From positions 4,588,001 to 4,652,000 of the forward strand of contig NC_065407.1 of NCBI RefSeq assembly GCF_024362695.1: a stretch of 64,000 nucleotides of DNA, read 5' to 3'. Made by a program: the position numbers and the translations under genes. The notes below the pieces were generated by a model that ran no database searches, was not told the origin of the DNA, and worked only from the letters and a program-made list of their open reading frames with translations. This DNA is from Pectinophora gossypiella (Eukaryota; Arthropoda; Insecta; Lepidoptera; Gelechiidae). Shown here in pieces: positions 22,035 to 32,150 of this stretch; within the stretch, counting starts at the first letter, position 1; each line of letters starts with the position of its first letter.

Positions 22035-22304
22035 ATTTTTACTTATTTATATTTATGAAGGATTGTTTTATTTTAGAATATTTATATTTTATTTTAAAGC
22101 AATTTTGTTATTTATCTTTATTATTTTTTATCTTTTATTATTGTATTGTATTATTTATCTGTTTGTAACTCGATGGATCTTGTGTCTGAAATAAATGTCT
22201 ATTATTATTATTATTATTTAACTGAACGAATGATTTAGGTAACCATGAAGAATCACCAAAGAACAATTATGACAAATTATCACAACAAAGAACCTCCCCC
22301 CCAA

Positions 22305-22600
22305 CAAAGAAGGCCCCGGATTCGAATCCCGGTGGGGACATATCAGAAAAAATACTTTGTGACCCCTATCTTGGTTAGGACATTACAGGCTGATCACCTG
22401 ATTGTCCAAAAGTAAGATGGTCCGTGTTTTGGAAGGCACGTTAAGCCGTTGGTCTCGGTTACTACTTACTGATGTAAGTACGTAGTCGTTACATGAGTCA
22501 TGTCAAGAACCTTTGGCGGGCCAATAATAACCCTGACACCAGGGTTGCTGAGGTTGGTAATCCACTTCACAACCCACACGATAGAAGAAGACAACAAAGA
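22305..22600 (+). mobile_element. tRNA-derived SINE, 5'-truncated
   Basis: It starts within the tRNA-like head at GGATTCGAATCCCGGTGGGG (B box) and follows the 9428-9752 copy: ATACTTTGTGACCCC, GGCTGATCACCTGATTGTCC, GGAAGGCACGTTAAGCCGTT, TTACTGATGTAAGTACGTAG, CCCTGACACCAGGGTTGCTG, ending ACACGATAGAAGAAG. The A box is missing. Confidence 0.75.
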
Positions 22601-23566
22601 ACTTGTTCAAATCTAACCATCAACCTAAAGGACCGGACCGTTTCACATGACCTATGATTGTAACTAAATCTCTCTGACGTGTATTAAATACATCAAATGC
22701 AATTATACCCGGGTAATATCCGCTATATTAAGATCGTAAATTGTCCGGTCACTTTAATATCCGGGTATTAATTCTATAGAGAGCGGCCGAACAGTGCATC
22801 TGACAAATGATGACAGCTCGACGCATTTAGCGGGTAATTGCTATTATTACGTGCTTGGTTTTTTTATTGAAGAGTTTATTTATGTTATTACTTCAGGAAT
22901 AGTAAGGTTCGATTAATATATAGGGTGTTAGTGACATCGTAACGAAAACTTTGAGGGATGATTCAGACCATGATTCTGACTTGATATCAAGTGGAAAGGA
23001 GAATGGGCGAATCTGGTCCAAGAACCTCCACTGATAAGACTTATATGTAATGAAAGCTTATGCTTTCTCTATGATTCTGGCAAAGTTCTATCAGATTCTG
23101 TCCCGGGGTTCTTTTTTTACGACCATGTTTGTCCTGGCTAAAAATGTGATAAAATACAGTGGGAGCTAAAATCGGCTCAAGATTTGTTGCTGGATAACTA
23201 AGTCTACATAAATAATTATGTATCATATTGTATATCATTTTAAAGAGGATCTTTTCCAAAATCCGAAACATAAAAAAAAAAAACAAAAAAAGTCTTTATG
23301 TAAGCGAATTATGGTCAATTTGCATCTGCAGCGCCATTGTTTCTCGGTAGCTAAGTTCAAGTTTCATGCCTTTTACCCCTTCCAAAAGTATCTTACCAAT
23401 TTTTTTTATATTGCTTCCGGAATTTGATCTGAGTGATAATAACAAGAAAAATAAATAGACACCTCTCCGATAGAGACCGCCTAAGCTATTGCCTATTGCA
23501 AGAAATCGTCATCATTAGCAAGTCATTACGGTATTGCATATTATAAGCTTATCAGCAACTTGGAAC

Positions 23567-23995
23567 TTGGTCCAAGAACCTCCACTGGTGAGACTTGCAT
23601 GTAATGATAGCTTATACTTGTCCTATGATTCTGGCAAAGTTCTATCAAACTCTGTCCTAGGGTTTTTTTACGGCCATGTTTGTCCTGAGTGTACAGTAGT
23701 GGACTGCAAAATCACCTCAGGATTTGTTGTCGAAAAACTATTTAACTAAGTCTATATACATAATTATTATCATAATGTATATCAATTTTAAAGGGGAAGG
23801 TTATCAGAATCAGAAAGACAAATAAAAAAAAATGCATTAAGTATGTAAACGACTTTTAGCCAACTCACGTCTGTAGCACCATTTTTCTCAGCAGCTACGT
23901 ACGAGTTTCGCGCCTTCCAATCTTTCCAAAGAAGCCCAATCATTTTTTCCTTCTTCTGATATTGCATTCTTAACCTGACAAGTGACAACAACAAG
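23567..23995 (-). repeat. Inner unit of the left arm, with a conserved short reading frame
   Basis: The - strand frame at 23788-23994 encodes LLSLVRLRMQYQKKEKMIGL, then WKDWKARNSYVAAEKNGATD and VSWLKVVYI. The inner unit of the right arm encodes nearly the same peptide on the + strand at 24590-24760, differing for instance by KDW versus KGW. In the outer units the corresponding stretch carries stops. The peptide is unrecognised. Two copies could stay alike through the recent inversion rather than through selection. Confidence 0.45.
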
Positions 23996-24214
23996 AAATA
24001 AAATAGATACCATTCCGATAGAGGCCGCGTAAGCTATGGACCTATTGCAAGATAACGTACTCAAAGGCTAGTCATTATAATCCAACAGACGTAACATGAT
24101 TAGAATGCGGGAGGACGCAAATGTAGTATGTTTTCTTTCACCACAATCTTGTTTTATTAATCCAGGCTTATATCTTGTCTTATAAACAATGCCGAATGGT
24201 ACAACAAACGTATC

Positions 24215-24335
24215 GTAAACGTAAGGTTGCCTGGTAGTAATTGCTACCTTGGCAATAAAGCCGCCTTTTGCACCAGTTATTGCCTGAACTTGTTTAATAA
24301 ATGTGTTTCTTTTGTATACAATAGAGTCATTGTAT
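24215..24335 (+). mobile_element. CR1/Jockey-like LINE 3'UTR fragment in the foldback spacer
   Basis: AAGGTTGCCTGGTAGTAATT, GCTACCTTGGCAATAAAGCC and GCC, followed by TTAATAAATGTGTTTC, match the LINE 3' end seen in reverse at 29160-29215 and 33920-33968. An antisense open frame across it (24068-24340) is therefore not a gene. Confidence 0.55.
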
Positions 24336-24502
24336 TGCATCTTGATTAGAATGACTTATTTCTTGTTTCTCTCGTACTAAGCTGTATACTGTTAGTGTTA
24401 AAGAGACACATATTTCGTCTCTTTCGCATAAGGCGATGTACTACATTTCCGTCCCGCCGCATTCTAATCATGTTATGTCTGTTGGATTATAATGACTAGC
24501 CT

Positions 24503-24775
24503 TTGAGTACGTTATCTTGCAATAGGTCCATAGCTTACGCGGCCTCTATCGGAATGGTATCTATTTTATTTCTTCTTATTTTTTTTATTTTTTTTTCTTT
24601 GTTGTCACTTGTCAGGTTAAGAATGCAATATCAGAAGAAGGAAAAAATGATTGGGCTCCTTTGGAAAGGTTGGAAGGCGCGAAACTCGTACGTGGCTGCT
24701 GAGAAAAATGGTGCTACGGACGTGAGTTGGCTAAAAGTCGTTTACATAATGCATTTTTTTTATTTGTGTTTCTGA
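24503..24775 (+). CDS. Hypothetical 90-residue frame in the right arm (doubtful gene)
   Basis: It encodes a hydrophobic stretch (SILFLLIFFIFFSLLSLV), then a basic segment RMQYQKKEKMIGLLWKGWKA and RNSYVAAEKNGATDVSWLKV. The frame starts with ATG only if the upstream AT-rich part is translated; it could equally be an exon, since TTGTCAG at about 24605-24614 resembles a splice acceptor. Its partner in the left arm is nearly identical. No family is recognised, and the hydrophobic run is a T-rich tract, so I treat the coding call as weak. Confidence 0.25.
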   Translation: MSTLSCNRSIAYAASIGMVSILFLLIFFIFFSLLSLVRLRMQYQKKEKMIGLLWKGWKARNSYVAAEKNGATDVSWLKVVYIMHFFYLCF

Positions 24776-25975
24776 TTCTGATAACCTTCCCCTTTAAAAT
24801 TGATATACATTATGATAATAATTATGTATATAGACTTAGTTAAATAGTTTTTCGACAACAAATCCTGAGCTGATTTTGCAGTCCACTACTGTACACTCAG
24901 GACAAACATGGCCGTAAAAAACCCCTAGGACAGAGTTTGATAGAACTTTGCCAGAATCATAGGACAGGTATAAGCTATCATTACATGCAAGTCTCACCAG
25001 TGGAGGTTCTTGGACCAAGTTCCAAGTTGCTGATAAGCATATATGCAATACCGTAATGACTTGCTAATGATGACGATTTCTTGCAATAGGCAATAGCTTA
25101 GCCGGTCTCTATCGGAGAGGTGTCTATTTATTTTTCTTGTTATTATCACTCAGATCAAATTCCGGAAGCAATATAAAAAAAATCGGTAAGATACTTTTGG
25201 AAGGGGTAAAAGGCATGGAACTTGAACTTAGCTACCGAGAAACAATGGCGCTGCAGATATAAATTGACTATAATTCGCTTACAAAAAGATTTTTTTGTTT
25301 TTTTTTTTATGTTTCGGATTTTGGAAAAGATCCTCTTTAAAATGATATACAATATGATACATAATTATTTATGTAGACTTAGTTATCCAGCAACAAATCT
25401 TGAGCCGATTTTAGCTCCCACTGTATTTTATCACATTTTTAGCCAGGACAAACATGGCCGTAAAAAAAGAACCCCGGGACAGAATCTGATAGAACTTTGC
25501 CAGAATCATAGGGAAAGCATAAGCTTTCATTACATATAAGTCTCATCAGTGGAGGTTCTTGGACCAAGTTTCATACAAAAGTGCCCATTGTCATTTCCGT
25601 CGCAAAAGTATAGAATTGGAAATAATGTAAAAAAACTAAAAAATAAACATGCATTTTGCAACGGAAAAATCTACTTGATTTTAACTTAGAATCAAGGTCT
25701 GAATCATCCCCATCAGTATTCTTTACGATGTCACTAACATCCTGTATATTTATTAAGGGTTTCTATCAATCCGTATGTAACAATCAAATACCAAAATACT
25801 TAGGTAGAGCGATTTTTGGTACATGTAATGATGCCGGACCTGTACTTCGAAAAACCATTCACCATGTTTGTAATTGTTTGCTTAAAGTTTAATTCACCTA
25901 TCGTTTTATAAAATAATTGCCATTTTTAAAAGTCAAGTAAGGCGGTGAATGGGGATAAAAACTCTATTATAAACC

Positions 25976-26300
25976 ATGATATAACAAAACTAGGTATGCT
26001 CAATCCTATGACATGCATTGGTATCTCCAACATTCCAATGACGTAAATTTTTTTATTGTAAATTCAATGAATTACTGACTAATGCATTTAATTACTATTA
26101 CATGTAGTATATAAAATTATTCAAATTTTAAGGAAATATTTTAATAAAAGTTCAAAATTGCCTTGCAAAGTAAATTAAAGACATTTGTCGTGGGAAATTT
26201 ATTTTTTACGAAATGGTAACACAGGGTGGAATGTCGTCAGCTAGGCTAACCTTGAATTGTTAGCTGTCACTTTTGAGCATACCTGGTTTTTTTATACCAT
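25976..26300. mobile_element. MITE with ACTAGGTATGCTC ends
   Basis: Inverted relative to the copy at 11761-12099. Left ACAAAACTAGGTATGCTCAA, ATTGGTATCTCCAACATTCC; right GGTGGAATGTCGTCAGCTAG, TTGTTAGCTGTCACTTTTGA, GCATACCTGGTTTTTTTATACC. Confidence 0.7.
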
Positions 26301-26325
26301 ATTATAGACCACATAATGTTTTATG

Positions 26326-26634
26326 CTGCTTCTATGCATATCTTATATCATTGCTTCTATGCTGTTCTGGGAGCAAATAAAAAACATAGAAAACGTTCAG
26401 CTGCTTGTCTTCCCGGGCATGTCCTAAAAACCGACAGAGGGATTGTGTCATCTAACATGATGGACTAATGTTATGGGCGATAGGCTGATCCCTTATCACC
26501 ATAAGGTTCATCATATCCAGCTTACGACATCGTATCAACAGTGGCTGCAAGTTGTCTTTGATTACTTGTGGCTCTGCCCACCCCATTAGGGACTACGGGC
26601 GTGAGTTTATGTATGTATGTATGTATGTATAGAC
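26326..26634 (+). mobile_element. SINE-like retroposon with (TATG)n tail
   Basis: Starts near GCTTCTATGCATATCTTATA, runs through TTCTGGGAGCAAATAAAAAA, GTTCAGCTGCTTGTCTTCCC and TGTGGCTCTGCCCACCCC, then GGGACTACGGGCGTGAGTTT and ATGTATG repeats at 26609-26632. The inverted related copy is at 12120-12328. No Pol III boxes were identified with confidence. Confidence 0.65.
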
Positions 26635-26853
26635 CACCGTATATTTCGGTAAATATACCGTCGAAACATCATGGGGAACACAAAGAAGCAAATCGAATAT
26701 ATCGGCGTACAAACGGTATATTGTATTATTTTTATTATGGATCCCTAAAAAAATTATACGAGAATCCCCATTTATACAATAGAAGCTGACGTTGAAAAAG
26801 TTAGAGACGTCATGGAAAAATATGCTGAATCTTCGGTATTGGGCCGGTATCAT

Positions 26854-27865
26854 TTCACGTTCTTCGACTTACAATGAAACCGCTTTCATCAGGTATATCA
26901 CAAAATCAGGGAACTCACTATTATAATCCTTTTTACAATGGGGAGAACTAATAAATCCATATTTAAGAAAAGCAACATACTTATTATCTTTTGGTCTTTT
27001 TTTAATATGTTTGCTTATTACAACAAACTCACTTGATGTCGTTTGATTCTTTAAAATGTCGTGAATTAGTCCAGTCAGACGACGCCCTGAGCCGAGGTTC
27101 GCGGCCATCTTGACATAGTAGGCTAGTTTCCAACTAGTCAAATCAGTTACTTTTTACAAGACGTCAAAACACGAAATGACTATGGAATTTGTATGAAAAA
27201 TCACCATGTGACGTGATAGAAAAACGTGACGAAATGTCGCAGTAATTATGACATTTTTTTTTAAATTAAAAATCGTATATAAATGAATTAGAAAATGGAA
27301 AACGTTTTTTGTCACTTTTAGATTTGTTTTTATTTAGTAATCAGAATTTATTAATTTATCTTTGACCTAGGAAACTACCCAATTTTGACATACAGCCATA
27401 ACAAAAACAGGGTGAGAACTCTCAATACTTCGTTAGTAGGTAATACTATCTGAGGCAAGCCTTACACGAAGTCACGTCTTATTTGAAACGCAGTAAAAGT
27501 TGTTTAAAAAATCATGCAGTAAAAATTATTTACAAATGTAACATAGTTAACGAAACGAACAAAATAGTTTGTGAACTTCCGAATCCGCCTATCCTTTGAA
27601 GATTGGAGCTGTACTAGGCGGAGAAGCTGCAAATTATTGCATCCAGATGCATTCAGTGTGCACTATGTAAACTCGTGCACAGTAAAGCTGTGGACGACTT
27701 ACTGAAGATGTATAGTTTAACTAGATGCATTTATGTAACGTGGTGTTTGTTGCAATTGAATACTTTTCTTACTATTCTTGCATATTTCTATGGCTAACTA
27801 CGATATAGTTTACAACACATACAACATAATATTTTTATTACATTTTCGGGTGTGTCTTTGAATAC
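26854..27865. other. Unassigned stretch
   Basis: No supported gene. At 27075-27110 a fragment (GACGCCCTGAGCCGAGGTTC) of the 10379/56415 repeat is embedded. The open frame at 26869-27141 (-) runs into that repeat and has no known domain. Confidence 0.4.
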
Positions 27866-28037
27866 CGGAGGTTGATATGATTACTGTTAATCGTAAAATT
27901 AGAAATTTAACGAATAAAACAGTGTACAGTGCCATTTATATTAATTTTGAGCAACATACCCTGGAAAGTCTTACGTAAGTTGGTCACATACATAAGTTCT
28001 AATGGATATTTTAACGGTAATAATATTGACCTCCGGT
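27866..28037. mobile_element. Small inverted-repeat element with CCGGAGGTTGATAT ends
   Basis: TACCGGAGGTTGATATGATT on the left pairs imperfectly with AATAATATTGACCTCCGGTG on the right. The core is AT-rich. It is about 170 bp and MITE-like. Confidence 0.5.
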
Positions 28038-28384
28038 GATGAAAGAACCACTCTCTATCCTAGTTAAAAGTAGTACTACAGATGATATAACGTGAACAGT
28101 AGCGCCACAGTTACTTATTACATAAACCTAGCGGACAAAACTGACAACTTTTGACAGGTAGCATTTCTAATTTCGGCCAGGAATGTTGTACACGTACCAG
28201 CTTATGTCAGTATATATAAAGAAGGAAAGAAAATTGAGTACATCAAACAAGTAACAATTATAAATAAAACCCTGACTCCTAAACTAGTATAACTGTATTT
28301 CAGGAGCCAGTGTCTTCCCAAATTGACATACTTCATTATTATTTGTGGTACAATAATACACTTTTTACTTAATAACTGAGAGGA
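28038..28384. other. Unassigned stretch
   Basis: No gene or recognised repeat. Confidence 0.35.
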
Positions 28385-28520
28385 AGGGGTAGACCTAGGA
28401 GAACATTTATGAAACGAATAAAGAGAAGGTGCAGGTCGTGTCGTATCAGGAGGTGAAGGTTTTGGCGGGAAAAAGAGAGGAATGGCGGTTACTCCACCGA
28501 CAAGAGCGCAGCTCTTAAAT

Positions 28521-28551
<31 letters not shown>

Positions 28552-28552
28552 C
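28385..28552 (+). pseudogene. RTE-like LINE 3' end followed by (AG)n
   Basis: The frame GRPRRTFMKRIKRRCR continues the GRGRPR end of the fragment at 4927-5179. It runs, with decay, into GGAATGGCGGTTACTCCACC and GACAAGAGCGCAGCTCTTAA, the 3' tail shared with 41245 and 55690. An AG dinucleotide repeat occupies 28527-28550. Confidence 0.65.
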
Positions 28553-29080
28553 TTAATAACTATAGTAAAGAAAATGGAAAAGTAAAAATAAAAATACAAC
28601 AAAAAGTACTTGTTCGGTTATAATTAAGTAAATAACTAATTGACAACACATGCTAAACGGTGAATGAAAGTTCATACGTGCATAAGCACACGCCCGTAAT
28701 CCTAATGGGGTGTACAAGTTATCAGAAGATAACTTGCTGCCACTGTTGATACTAAGTCCTTAAATGATGATAAACCTTATGGTGGTTGACAAAGGATCTG
28801 TCTATCGTACATAATAGTTGTCCATCTTGAGGAAAACATACAAGTTTAAAACCCATATGGCGCTAAAGAAAATGTATTTTTCATAATAATTCATAATCAT
28901 TTATTCGCAATAAAAATGGTATTACAGTTTGCAGATGGCCAGTATTTAACTTTTGGTCTACATTGGTTTTTGGAAGTATAACTTTAAAAAGTATACTTTT
29001 TAGGGGCAATGTCGGGCTCGCACTGATTAACACAAACATTTCGGTGCCATACCACCACTATGGTGCCAGAGCCACAGAGT
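28553..29080. other. Unassigned stretch
   Basis: AT-rich with no supported gene. Confidence 0.35.
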
Positions 29081-29081
29081 C

Positions 29082-29260
29082 TCATAACATAACATAACAA
29101 ATACTTTATTGCACAAACAGGAAAAAAACAAAATACAAAACAAAAGAGAAATAAAATGAGTACAATAGGCGGCCTTATTACTAAGTAGCAATCTCTTCCA
29201 GGCAACCTTTAAGTATAGGAGATATTGGGTATCGTGTCTTAGGAGGAAGTATATCAACTT
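29082..29260 (-). mobile_element. CR1/Jockey-like LINE 3'UTR
   Basis: On the - strand: TTAAAGGTTGCCTGGAAGAG, ATTGCTACTTAGTAATAAGG, CCGCCTATTGTACTCATTTT, TTTGTGCAATAAAGTATTTG, then a (TTATG)n tail. It has the CAATAAAG poly(A) signal and pentamer tail of this LINE group. Confidence 0.7.
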
Positions 29261-29317
29261 AATTTAACTTAACCTGTAACTAACACTGCAGGGTCTGCAC
29301 GACAACCGTACCGCAAG

Positions 29318-29505
29318 CGGTGCGAATTATAATAGCAAGGGGTTCGACGGATAAACACTGTGAATCCTATCTACGTAGATCTACGAAAGCCCTTGATATA
29401 ATACGCACAGCGCGCGGCGCGATACCGGACCGCGAGGGTTGGTTTTCCTTTGGGGTTGCAAGGTTAGATCGCAGTCGGTTCTGCAAAAAACCTCACCTCT
29501 AAATA
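29318..29505 (+). other. Open frame in a probable dispersed repeat
   Basis: A 60-codon frame reading IIIARGSTDKHCESYLRRST, then KALDIIRTARG, PDREGWFSFGVARLDRSRFC and KKPHL. Its composition is biased and protein-like, and I have an impression of similar peptides in other lepidopteran sequence, but there is no domain. Its DNA context (GCAAGGGGTTCGACGGATAA) is GC-richer than the surroundings. Treat it as unproven. Confidence 0.25.
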
Positions 29506-30068
29506 CCGTTCGGTGACTGGTGACGGAGGGGTCTCCCTCAAGACTTCAATATAAAGACTCTTCTAGTAGTGAACATCTTTGAAGACATTACTACATAATT
29601 GGATCACTGCGCCCGATGGACCGCGTCAGTAGACGCTCCAAGGCCTTTGAATCTCAGACTTCCAACTACCCACCTATGGTAAGGCACATTCAGTGTAAGA
29701 CGGTCCCTAGTCTTGGAGTATTTTGAATATGAACATTCGTAATATAATAATCCTGTAGCACGGCCGTTACGGACTAAGTCGTTACGTCAGCAAGACACGA
29801 CGACTCAGTTCAGACCAGCCGTATTATAATATAACATGCGGCTTCAAGCAGCTCCTGAATTCACCATTATTTTGATATAGAAAATAGCCGTTAAACTTAT
29901 CGTTATAATTATATGGGTTAGAATTGGATGAAAGGCGATTGCATGCAAATGAGATGTGTGTGTACGGGTGTATGTGTAATGTGATAAGAATAGACACGAT
30001 AAGAAATTGGTAATTTAGCTTTTAGGTTCGGGTCAATGACCACAGCGACTGCCGACGCTGGAACATAC
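29506..30068. other. Unassigned stretch
   Basis: No supported gene or recognised repeat. Confidence 0.35.
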
Positions 30069-30080
30069 ATGACATAAACA

Positions 30081-30374
30081 TAACCTAAACGGCCTATACA
30101 CGTTCCACTGCTGGGCACAGGCCTCCCTTCAATCAACCGGAGCGGGTAGGGAGCATACTCCACCACGCTGCTCCACTGCGGGTTGATGGAGGTGTTTGGG
30201 CTAATAGCCCGGGACCAACAGCTTAGCGTGCCTTCCGAAGCACGGAATCACAAAATCATTATCAAACAAAGGACAGTCTCACAAAGTGATTTCGACAATG
30301 TCACCATCGAGAATCGAACCCGGACCTCCAGATCGTGAGCCCAACGCTCTAACCACTAGACCACGGAGGCTGTT
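30081..30374 (-). mobile_element. Full-length tRNA-derived SINE with target duplication
   Basis: The - strand begins GCCTCCGTGGTCTAGTGGTT (A box) and AGAGCGTTGGGCTCACGATC, followed by GGTCCGGGTTCGATTCTCGA (B box). The body is AATCACTTTGTGAGACTGTC, CCGTGCTTCGGAAGGCACGC, GGGCTATTAGCCCAAACACC, GTGGAGCAGCGTGGTGGAGT and CCTGTGCCCAGCAGTGGAAC, with a short TTATGTTTATG tail. ATGACATAAACA at 30069-30080 and 30375-30386 is the target duplication. Its 3' half differs from the SINE at 9428, so there are two SINE subfamilies with one head. Confidence 0.85.
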
Positions 30375-30386
30375 ATGACATAAACA

Positions 30387-30904
30387 GTCTAAATACAACC
30401 CACTGCTGGGCACACCTCTCCTCAATTAACCGGAAGAGCAGCGTGGAATTAATTAGTGATGGAAAATATGCGTTGAATTAATTTAAATAGTCTGGTTATT
30501 ATACCATGCATGGTTTGGTTTGACTTGGCATTATAATATAATTTGATTTTTGTGATATTTCCGCATCGGGATTCGAAACAACAAGTATTTAAAGCATATA
30601 ATACAATTCTCTCTGCCCGGATTCACTTATCCAAACATCTCTATTCTTTCTAATTCCGTCCAAACTTTGAAATAAAAACTTTCTCTCGCGGTAATGTTTT
30701 GAAAGCCTTCAGGAAGTCATTTGGACTTCATTCGGGATAATGGAAAGCGATGGATTTATTTATTTTCCTGTTTATAACTTACTTAACTTTTATTTTATTT
30801 GGTTAGGATGTGATGAATGCCAAAAATATGGTTATGGAGTACTTGACTTCTGAGATATCAAGCTGCGTTTTTTAAAGGACGCGCTGTGAATCCACATTGA
30901 ATAA
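30387..30904. other. Unassigned stretch
   Basis: AT-rich with no supported gene. GCTGGGCACACCTCTCCTCA at about 30405 repeats a scrap of the SINE 3' half. Confidence 0.35.
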
Positions 30905-31010
30905 CATCACTCAGTAATTTAAGAGCCACGCTCTTGTCGGTGTAGCATTCTCCATGCTACTTTTTTAGGGAAAACAGGGCCGTGGTTTCCCTCCTGCCTT
31001 CCGCCCCAAA
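30905..31010 (-). mobile_element. SINE with RTE-type 3' tail, partial
   Basis: On the - strand: GGGGCGGAAGGCAGGAGGGA, AACCACGGCCCTGTTTTCCC, AAAAAAGTAGCATGGAGAAT and GCTACACCGACAAGAGCGTG, then GCTCTTAAATTAC. A longer copy is at 51605-51895. The last 30 bases equal the tail of the RTE-like LINE (41245, 55690). Confidence 0.6.
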
Positions 31011-31326
31011 AAACAACATTCAGTAACAACTTATATGTATAAACAAATTCCTACTTTGGAAAGTACGCACATGTTAAGCTATGTTATCTTAAGCCACGTA
31101 CAGACTAGTGAAACGTAACATGAAATGTAACAAGCAATGAATGAATTTGCCTTTAATTTTTCATGCGGCACGTCCAGCCATAACTATGTATTTTAATAAA
31201 TTCCACGTACATACACTTTACACTACATTTATCCATACGAACACGCACACAGTCATACATTTTATTAATGTCTCTTTTATAAATAGGTATATTATATTTG
31301 TATTTTGTGTTTTCGTATATTCCTTA

Positions 31327-31871
31327 CTAGCTTTTGCCCGCGACTTCGTCCGCGTAGCGTATTATCAAAGAGAGATCTTTGTGTGTGTGGGAGTGCATGT
31401 CAAATTTCAAGCATCTAACTTATGCAGTTTAGATTTTTTCATACAACATTTTTTCTCCGCTAACTCCCATTTTTCAAAATACAGCCATAACTAAACTTAG
31501 GTATGCATGCATGCTAGATTAAAAACATCTACTCGTATCTTACGCGGTTTAGATTTTTTCATACAAATGTTTTTTCCCGCTAACTCCCGATCTCGTGGGA
31601 ATTTTGCAATATCTTGTTGCAACTAAGCTTTAAGTTTACTATGGTACCTGCATGCCAAATTTCAAACGTCTAACTTGAGTGATTTTGATTTTTCATACAA
31701 AAGGATTTTCCCGCTAATTCCCATTCCCGTGGGATATCCGGGAATTCCTTTCTTAGTGCACCTCTACGGTATCTAAGCTAAGTCTCTTCCAAATTTCAAG
31801 TGCCTACGTTTAGCCGTTTAGGCTGTGCGTTGATATGTCAGTCAGTCAGTTTCTCCTTTTATATATTTAGA
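31327..31871 (-). mobile_element. Non-autonomous Helitron, full length
   Basis: On the - strand it begins TCTAAATATATAAAAGGAGA and AACTGACTGACTGAC. It ends GCGGACGAAGTCGCGGGCAA then AAGCTAG, with a CGCG...CGCG subterminal hairpin. The next host base is T and the base before TC is A, so it sits between A and T without a target duplication, as Helitrons do. The interior carries related blocks of CCCGCTAA.TCCC and TTTTTCATACAAA. It does not encode a Rep/helicase. Confidence 0.8.
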
Positions 31872-31984
31872 TTGATCTTAGGAACAAAAATGTGCTTAGA
31901 CTTAGGAGCCCAGTTATTGTTTGTTCAATTGCGTTTGACGATAAATCGGCTACAGCTGAAAACCAAATTGGAGATGTCCTTAGA

Positions 31985-32150
31985 ATAGGTTTTGTACAAT
32001 CTACTCTGAACTGGCGTGCGTGTATGAAAGGATTGATGGATGTGGAGGAAGCAAGGAAAGTGTGTCAGGATCAAAGCAAATGGAATTTCATAGTCTCTGT
32101 TTACCCCGGTGGAAAATAGGCGTGAGTTTGTGTATGTGTGTGTGTGTGTT
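31985..32150 (+). pseudogene. LINE ORF C-terminal fragment and tail
   Basis: The frame encodes WRACMKGLMDVEEARKVCQD, then QSKWNFIVSVYPGGK and a stop, followed by GCGTGAGTTTGTGTATGTGT and a GT run. The VEEA..VCQDRSKW...VSAYP ending is characteristic of one lepidopteran LINE family. Fragments of the same end are at 53400-53515 (+) and 34601-34665 (-). Confidence 0.65.

Larger units (their letters stand above)
15886..22219 (+). mobile_element. Non-LTR retrotransposon with ORF1 and ORF2, split by a second LINE
   Basis: The element has a possible 5'UTR from about 15886 (boundary uncertain), ORF1 at 16014-17198, ORF2 from 17244, and a 3'UTR after the stop at 22032-22034. The 3'UTR carries AATAAA at 22190 and a TTA-repeat tail to 22219. 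A - strand LINE occupies 19872-21887. ORF2 has an apurinic-like endonuclease and RT and no RNase H. The RT style, with CSASGMF and R.RIASF near the C-terminus, suggests a CR1-group clade; that placement is inferred and uncertain. Apart from the insert, both frames are open, so the copy is young or well preserved. Confidence 0.85.
22996..25592. mobile_element. Foldback-like element: 1.1-kb inverted arms around a 350-bp spacer
   Basis: The left arm (22996-24110) and right arm (about 24457-25592) are reverse complements. In the outermost 108 aligned bases I count two differences, plus a 10-11 base indel near the very tip. The tips share AATGGGC and TGGTCCAAGAACCTCCACTG. Each arm contains two diverged versions of one unit (23013-23430 and 23567-23995 on the left; 24560-25045 and 25085-25575 on the right), so four unit copies exist. 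No transposase was recognised. It inserted into a MITE. Confidence 0.7.
22921..25746. mobile_element. MITE (AGGGTGTTAGTGACATCG family) split by a foldback structure
   Basis: The left piece, 22921-22995, runs AGGGTGTTAGTGACATCGTA through GATATCAAGTGGA. The right piece, about 25593-25746, runs ATTTCCGTCGCAAAAGTATA through CATCGTAAAG complements to ACTAACATCCTGTA. Intact copies at 5868 and 36008 read straight across this junction (AAGTGGAATTTTCC.TCGCAA). The 2.6 kb in between is therefore a later insertion. Confidence 0.75.

Noticed and set aside
22690..22790. Inverted CCCGGGTAATAT / ATATCCGGGTATT blocks as a MITE
   Set aside because: Pairing is short and interrupted, and no second copy was found in the window.
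24068..24340. A 90-codon - strand frame (VQAITGAKGGFIAKVAI...) in the foldback spacer that looks protein-like
   Set aside because: On the + strand the same bases contain the LINE 3'UTR motif AAGGTTGCCTGG...GCTACC...GCAATAAAGCCGCC and AATAAA, so the frame is antisense to a retroposon tail.
26869..27141. 90-codon - strand frame
   Set aside because: It runs into a fragment of the dispersed repeat found complete at 56415 and shows no domain.
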